Origin: Paramarasmius palmivorus
Taxonomy: Eukaryota; Basidiomycota; Agaricomycetes; Agaricales; Marasmiaceae
Direction: 5' to 3'
Length of the DNA: 64,000 nucleotides
Assembly (NCBI GenBank): GCA_037176845.1
Contig: JAYKXP010000036.1
Location: forward strand, 434,001-498,000
The position numbers and the translations under genes were made by a program. Under the pieces are notes generated by a model. That model had not been told where the DNA came from and made no database searches. It was given only the letters and a program-made list of their open reading frames with translations. Positions within the stretch are counted from its first letter, which is position 1, and every line of letters starts with the position of its first letter. Shown here one piece after another: positions 58,646-64,000 of this stretch.

Positions 58646-59052
58646 ATGTTGCGAGACCCCCCAGCTCACCTTCCTGCTCCCAAACCCGATGTACGCGCTT
58701 TTCGCCGGCCACAATCCAAATCCCAAACGGCATACTACCTGTGGCGGGTGAGAGTATGGGTCGAAGGAACATTTGCTCTGAGCGTGATGGAACCCTGGGA
58801 GAAACTACTCGTCGGTGCGTCTCTTCTTGATCTTCTGTCGATCACAAGCAGCTGTGCTGATAGAAGCGTCGTCGAGTAGTATTGCTGTTCTTATTCTTCG
58901 CGATTCTCGTGTTCGTCAGTCTGGTCAGACTCCTACCTAATCAACTCAGCGTTATGCAACGCCGGACGATCTACTATGTCTGGGGTCATCACGATGGTTT
59001 GGGGGGCTCCCGGTCGTCGAAGGTTCTGTTGGGCAACTATACTATTGTTTGA
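58646..59052 (+). CDS. Serine palmitoyltransferase small-subunit-like protein, copy 2
   Basis: Exons 58646-58814 and 58880-59052 encode 113 aa. MLRDPPAHLPAPKPDVR, YYLWRVRVWVEGTFALSVMEPWEK, a membrane span (LLFLFFAILVFVSLV) and RLLPNQLSVMQRRT align with copy 1 without gaps up to the C-terminal tail. The intron has the same position and phase. The tail differs: this copy ends GNYTIV, copy 1 IKSDL. Here the PxHI motif reads PNQL, so the copies may have drifted in partner binding. Confidence 0.72.
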
Positions 59053-59330
59053 ACGTTGGGGGCGAGTATCTAATGTCGAGATGTCGACATCGGACCGGTG
59101 ACCGAAACAACAAAAAAAGCGGCACTGAATCGGACATTGCTTGCTACTTGCGTCGCGATATATTTATCTCGCCTTTGGCACACGACCTTGCTCAGTCTAT
59201 AATTACACCTGTATAACCAATATCTCCTAACCTCACGTACTACTTTCACATACTACTTTCACTGTATCCTCCATACAAACATTGCTACACTACTACGATG
59301 CACAAGCTGGAAACAACGAAAATGACCGTA

Positions 59331-60904
59331 TCAATAGACCATGGCCTCGCCTTTCCTCAACGACATCAACATTAACGCGTCGTCCGGCGCTCTCACCTTC
59401 CCATTACCCGTCTTCTTCAATTCATCTTCAATACGTTCCTGATCCTTCTGCAAATCCGCTTCAGTCAGCCGGTACATCCGTGGCGTCATTCCCTTCCCAA
59501 ACGTCTTCGTGACATGGTTCGAACAGAGTAACGCCACAGCCAAATTCACGAGATGCATTGGGACGATGAAAAAGAACGTCATTCTCCAAATCAAGCCCAG
59601 ATTCCTCTTCTCAAACCTGTACAGCGGCCCCTTACAACCTTGGAGAACCGTCCGTGGATAGCACTTGTTCGAAGGAGTCGCTTCGTGCAACGGACTGTAG
59701 TAGCCGCAACATTTGAGAGAGCCTTGGATGAGGAGTCGTCCAAGAGGCGTGAAATATTGACTCCAGGATAAATTGAGCTTGTGGTCGAGCTTGAACGCGT
59801 AACGTTTGTATGAGGTATACCCGACAACGAGGATCGAAATGAGGGATGGCCACAGGAGGAGCGTGTAGATCGCAAGGATGGGTCGAGAGTTGAGAATAGT
59901 ACCGCTGAGCCCTACGAGGGCAGTGAAGATGAGGAGAGCAGAGGCAAGCGTGATCAAGATGAGGATGTCGCCGTCGGCAACGTACATCACGTCTGCTTCC
60001 GTCCAAACTGGAAAGAAACGATTCAGAGAGCAGCACGATGCGCCGAAATTGCTTGCTTACCTCTGAACCAAGTCAGCACAGAACATGTCAATATACCCAA
60101 GCCGTAGGTGAAGACAGTCAAGACCGATACCAATAGGCACCACTTGAACCCAGTCCACTGATCGAAGCTATCCATTCCCAAGCTGGCGCCTTCTTCCAGA
60201 GCATTAATCGCATTCCCAACCCTGGTACCACCACCGCCAAAAGAGGCTATTCCAGATGTCGTATTACTATCGAATCGCTTCACGAATTGAGGTCTAGGCC
60301 ATTTATGCGTGATTTTGTGGTTGATAGGGATTATGGGAGTAGATACGAAAGGATGCTGGGCCGACTCGGCGATAGTCACGTCGGTGTCTGTTCGATAAGC
60401 CTTTGGTCTTGGAGGATACGCATCAACCTTGGGAGGTGGTGGATGGCGGTTGAAGGAGATGAAGCTTAGTCCTCGAGCAAGATTTTTGCGTATTCCGCTA
60501 GTTGACGATGAGGAGAGCTGACTAGGACTTCCTAGGATAATTGTAGAAGGCGTGTTATTGATATTATGGTCTATGTCGTCGGGTCTGGCTCTCGTGAAAT
60601 CTGGAGATGGTAGCCTCGAGAAACCCGACTCGGAGTCAAGGCGAGGAGTCAATTCGATAGGCTTGAAGTGACCATATCTTGTACCGCTTGATTCTGATTC
60701 GCAGCTCTGAGATTTCCTGGAATCTTCGTCTACAGATTCGCCAGATAACCTGGATATCATAGGAAGAGATTTCGACTCGGAATAGTTGTGATGAAGTTCG
60801 GATTGTTCTTCTGCAGAATCCAGGGCTGCTCCAGGAGCACGGCGACGAATGCTTTGCGTGGAAGACGCGTGAAAAGAGACTGCTCGAGTGCGAGTACGAC
60901 TCAT
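59331..60904 (-). CDS. Tetraspanin, basidiomycete Tsp2 type
   Basis: Minus-strand exons 60904-60061 and 60007-59331 encode 506 aa. A long Ser/Pro-rich cytosolic N-terminus (residues 1-250) precedes four membrane spans: CLLVSVLTVFTYGLGILT, ILILITLASALLIFTALVGL, ILAIYTLLLWPSLISILVVG and MTFFFIVPMHLVNLAVALL. The large outer loop carries LKCCGYYSP plus two further cysteines (KCYP and GCKG), the hallmark of tetraspanins. Tsp2 proteins are known only from basidiomycetes and organise membrane microdomains. An in-frame extension upstream to 61024 would overlap the next gene and is not used. Confidence 0.88.
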
Positions 60905-60990
60905 GGTTCTGGTCAAGGTGAGAAATACAAATTGGCGCTGGATAAATAACTTCAGCGGATGGGAAAGTATGTACATATTGAGCAATACAA

Positions 60991-62455
60991 CTACTGCCTT
61001 GAATCCTTCGCAGCTATTGCCCACTCAAGCACTGCTTCCAACAACTTTTCAACTTGTTCTCTCCCATGTCCTGCATTCATGCATACTCGAACCCTTTCTT
61101 GGCCCTTTGGAACGACCGGGAAACCGAATGGGCGAGCAACGATTCTGTACTTGTCCAATAGGTGCGACGAGAGGTCCACGGCCGGGGAATACGCGCTGGA
61201 AGGGTCGGATGGGGTCAAGAGGGGTATAATTGGGCTGAAAGAAGACGGATCATCTCCGTCTTTGGCAAGTACACCAACAATTAGGATTTGTTTAGTCACA
61301 CCATTCTCTTTCAGCCGCTTCCTTAACGTCTCGACAAACCACTTGCACGAATCCAACAATTGTTCTGCCAGCCCACTAGCTGTTCCGTCTTCGAGCATGT
61401 CGAAGGAACAGGAAGCAGCAATAATGGAGAGATTGGAAAGGGTGGTTGTAAAGATGAGCGGTCGTGCGTAGTTGACTAGGTATTTCACAACCAATGGTTC
61501 AGTCAAAAGAACGGCTAATAAAGTATGATCAGGATCTCGATAATGCATGCGTTGGCCAAGACTTACCGCCAGAAGCAGCCAAAGCCTTTCCGAAAGTACA
61601 CAATCGTGCCAAAATTCTGGGGTGTCCTTCGAGCCCTTCAAACGCAACGCGACCGCGACCTTGGGGTCCATAAACTCCTGTCGCATGGGCCTCGTCGACG
61701 AACATGCTTGCATTTCCTAATGGGAAAACCTCCTCTAGGACACGAACCATTGACGCCAGTGGCGCAAGGGTCCCATCCATGCTATACAAGGACTCGACTC
61801 CCAGAATCACAGACGAGACGCCGTTCCGAAGACGCTCAGCGAGTTTCGTCTCCGTCTCAGTTGCCAAAAACGACTCAAGTACAGACTTGAGGTCATTAAC
61901 GTCATTGTGCTTGAACTTGATCACCTTCTCTGCTCGACATCCCGACTTGAGTCCATCATGCACGCTAGCATGGATGTACTCGTCATATACGACGACATCG
62001 CCAGGTTGGGGAATAGTGGCAAAGAAGCTGACGTTCGCTTCGAATCCCGAGTTGAAGAGCAGCGTACCACCAGTTGGCTGGTGGAAAAAGGTGCAGAGAC
62101 GGGATTCCAGGGAAGCATGGGTTTGGGGATTCACGATTAGTCGTGAAGCACCTGCTCCCAGGATCTTGGGGGACTTATTGAGGGTAGCGAGGAGGTATTC
62201 ATGGAGATGCTGAGAGGCAGAAAGAGATAGGTAGTCGTTGAGGGTGAAATCGATGGTCTCGGAAGTCTGAGGAGGCGGCAGGAAATATAGCATATTCCTC
62301 TTGACTCTACTTTCTAGAGCCTTCCCAAGGGCGTTTACGAGTGGTGTTGGGGCCTGTCGGGGCTCGACAAGCACCGCGCCATTCTCGTCGCCTGGGCTGT
62401 GAGGAGCCAGAGTCCCGCCGTTTGGTTGTGGTCGAGGTTCGCTTGTTCTGTTCAT
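60991..62455 (-). CDS. PLP-dependent alpha-oxoamine synthase, 8-amino-7-oxononanoate synthase (BioF)-like
   Basis: Minus-strand exons 62455-61567 and 61514-60991 encode 470 aa. Motifs run DFTLNDYLSLS, ILGAGASRLI, LFNSGFEANVSFF, FVDEAHATGVYGPQGRG and the PLP lysine Lys290 in TFGKALAASG. A C-terminal half with ARPLIFTTTLSN and FGFPVVPKGQERVR follows. The fold-type I family includes AONS, ALA synthase, KBL and serine palmitoyltransferase. The size, lack of membrane span and lack of mitochondrial presequence favour an AONS-like enzyme, as in biotin synthesis. The tetraspanin gene starts 86 bp downstream on the same strand. Confidence 0.85.
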
Positions 62456-63500
62456 CTTTCCCTGTCTACGTTCACGTACTCTATCGGTCTAGTTTATATC
62501 AAGAATCGCTTGGTTTGTAGAATCAATGACCAATCTACATCATGAACCACCCAAAGTGAACTGAGCTAACAGCTCTCTTTGATTGCATGGCTTCTCCTAT
62601 CAGATACAGATCGGCTCCAGAAAATAAAAGCAATAGTCTGCCGAGCATTCACCTCAAGCTTCTATTACAGTGTATTCGTTCCTGATGCGCTGTCAAGTAT
62701 CCACGTGTCTCCTTTGCAGTGCAGTTAATGTCCTCCTTTTTGTTGATTCTGATTCTGATGTCGGGGATTTCTAGTAGATTAACGTCTCAGACGACCCAGG
62801 TGTTAGGCGTTAGCGGAGCCTCGCACTAAGTAATGGCGCCCTTCTGTATCGGCAAAGTATCAACGGGTTACCTACATACATCATGCCATCAAATCCAGAA
62901 TCATGACACCTCTTTGAATGTTTTGTTATAGCGTGGTGTACAGGACGCCATTTGGCGCGTCTAGACGATGCGGAGAGTCATTCGATTTTGGATGGCTCTC
63001 CCGGCGCAGCTTTCCGCCACTTTATCCTCTTATATCAAGGTCCTCGTCCTCAGCCTAAGGAACCACAGTTTGTGTTGCCAAACCTCAAGAGTCTCCCAAG
63101 GCTATCGACTAACTCACAGACGCCCTTGCTCGTGAACCATCTGGTATCAAAACGCTACTCCCAGCATCCAAGGACCGACGACAACACGCCTTGAACTCAC
63201 CGCGAAGCAATCCATTGAAGACCTTGGCCACTTTTCGGAACACTCTCGGGCCCGGCCTTCAAGACTGGTTTCTCTCTCATCATATTTAATTTAATTAGTG
63301 TCCCTGTCCAGATGAAACACTCCCTTTTCTCTCTTCGAGTACCTGCGGCGCGAGTGGCTGTAAGGGAACTTATTCTGGACCTTTGCCAACATCACTGTTC
63401 TAGACGACTGGACAAAGAGACAAGGCGTATTGAATAATTTCAACCCTCATATCAAAGTTACGATATCACAATCACGATCACTGAACGAATTGAACTCGCA
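62456..63500. other. Intergenic region, no confident gene
   Basis: A short ORF at 62952-63194 has no domain support. No further structure was recognised. Confidence 0.45.
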
Positions 63501-63591
63501 ACACCTCTTGGAAATGGGCGTTGATCCACCGAAGTGGTAAACAGGCCCTCCCTGTTATGACATTGGAAAAGGTTCTGATATTCAAGGTTCT

Positions 63592-63888
63592 TTGGGGCTG
63601 TGCTTTGAACGTGCTGCGCAGATGTCGATACATCTCAAGGCTACAGAACCACGTATGGCGGGACATCTCGGAGACATTCATGCTCACCTCGGACTCGGAG
63701 ATCGTTTCCGTCACCATCTAATAGGATCTACCTTTATTGGGTCTAGGTTGACGAGGAATATTGCCTTGGAAAAGTTCTTGTCGACTCAAATGGCGCGGCG
63801 ACCGCAGTGGGTTGAGACCAGTAACCAGTCTTCCGGTCAAGCACCATTCCCGCAATGTAGCACATGCACAGTGGAAACATCGAGTTAG
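63592..63888 (+). pseudogene. Possible proline racemase/hydroxyproline dehydratase-like C-terminal relic
   Basis: The 98-codon frame contains LGLGDRFRHH, LIGSTFIG and SGQAPFPQ...TVE. In order these resemble the end of the proline racemase fold (IIGSxFxG ... SGQAxxxGxSTFTVE). The upstream catalytic regions are missing or out of frame, and the first codon is not supported. This may equally be chance similarity. Confidence 0.25.
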
Positions 63889-64000
63889 GACCTCTGGTGC
63901 TCTATTTCGAACTGACTTAACACTTAAATTTAGCGCAAGATATTTGGGTCTCTCCTTTCGAACGGTCTTCGTTTGGGTGAAAGTTTCATGTGGTGATATT

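Noticed and set aside
60991..62455. Assigning the PLP enzyme as the serine palmitoyltransferase partner of the nearby ssSPT-like gene
   Set aside because: It lacks the N-terminal membrane span and length of Lcb1/Lcb2 and looks closer to AONS; adjacency alone is not evidence.

Overview
The window is nuclear DNA of a filamentous basidiomycete, most likely an Agaricomycete. Genes are dense and split by many 48-60 nt GT-AG introns with CTAAC/CTGAC-type branch points. Recognisable genes are fungal: Zn2Cys6 and bZIP regulators, Tsp2-type tetraspanin, GH92, Cel45-type GH45, PFS2, URB1, SSE1 and NAM9-type uS4m. Several protein families are typical of mushrooms. No tRNA, rRNA or CRISPR was seen.

Layout. 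(1) 0.1-5.2 kb: a non-coding terminal-inverted-repeat element with a 9 bp target duplication, interrupted by a 3.58 kb Ty1/copia-type LTR element. The LTR element has indistinguishable 370 bp LTRs, a perfect 5 bp target duplication, and only a gag-like ORF. (2) 6.1-10.3 kb: a damaged mushroom-specific gene whose 3' half reads openly into a bZIP domain, then a ThDP-dependent enzyme. (3) 11.8-21.6 kb: the most unusual part, eight tandem same-strand genes for 59-68 aa secreted precursors. Each has a signal peptide, in seven cases a Kex2-like RR site, and a mature peptide with six cysteines spaced C-C-CC-C-C, ending exactly two residues after the last cysteine. They share intron positions and promoter elements and are interleaved with two decayed copies of an unrecognised gene, evidence of repeated segmental duplication. 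(4) 21.8-46.3 kb: ordinary core genes: PFS2/WDR33, a serine-rich membrane protein, a class I glutamine amidotransferase, a syntaxin-8-like SNARE, a GH92 mannosidase, a shortened GH45/Cel45, an Arg/Asp-rich protein, Hsp110/SSE1 with two GC-AG introns, and mitochondrial uS4. (5) 46.4-59.1 kb: two paralogous serine-palmitoyltransferase small-subunit-like genes flanking a Zn2Cys6 regulator and the large URB1 gene. (6) 59.3-62.5 kb: a tetraspanin and an AONS/BioF-like enzyme in tandem on the minus strand, then gene-poor sequence to the end.

Working together: the core genes share no single pathway. The two ssSPT-like genes would act with serine palmitoyltransferase encoded elsewhere. The peptide array looks like a dedicated, rapidly evolving secreted-peptide locus. 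It is the best candidate for an undescribed system here; its function cannot be read from the sequence. Exon boundaries were worked out by hand from splice signals and frame.
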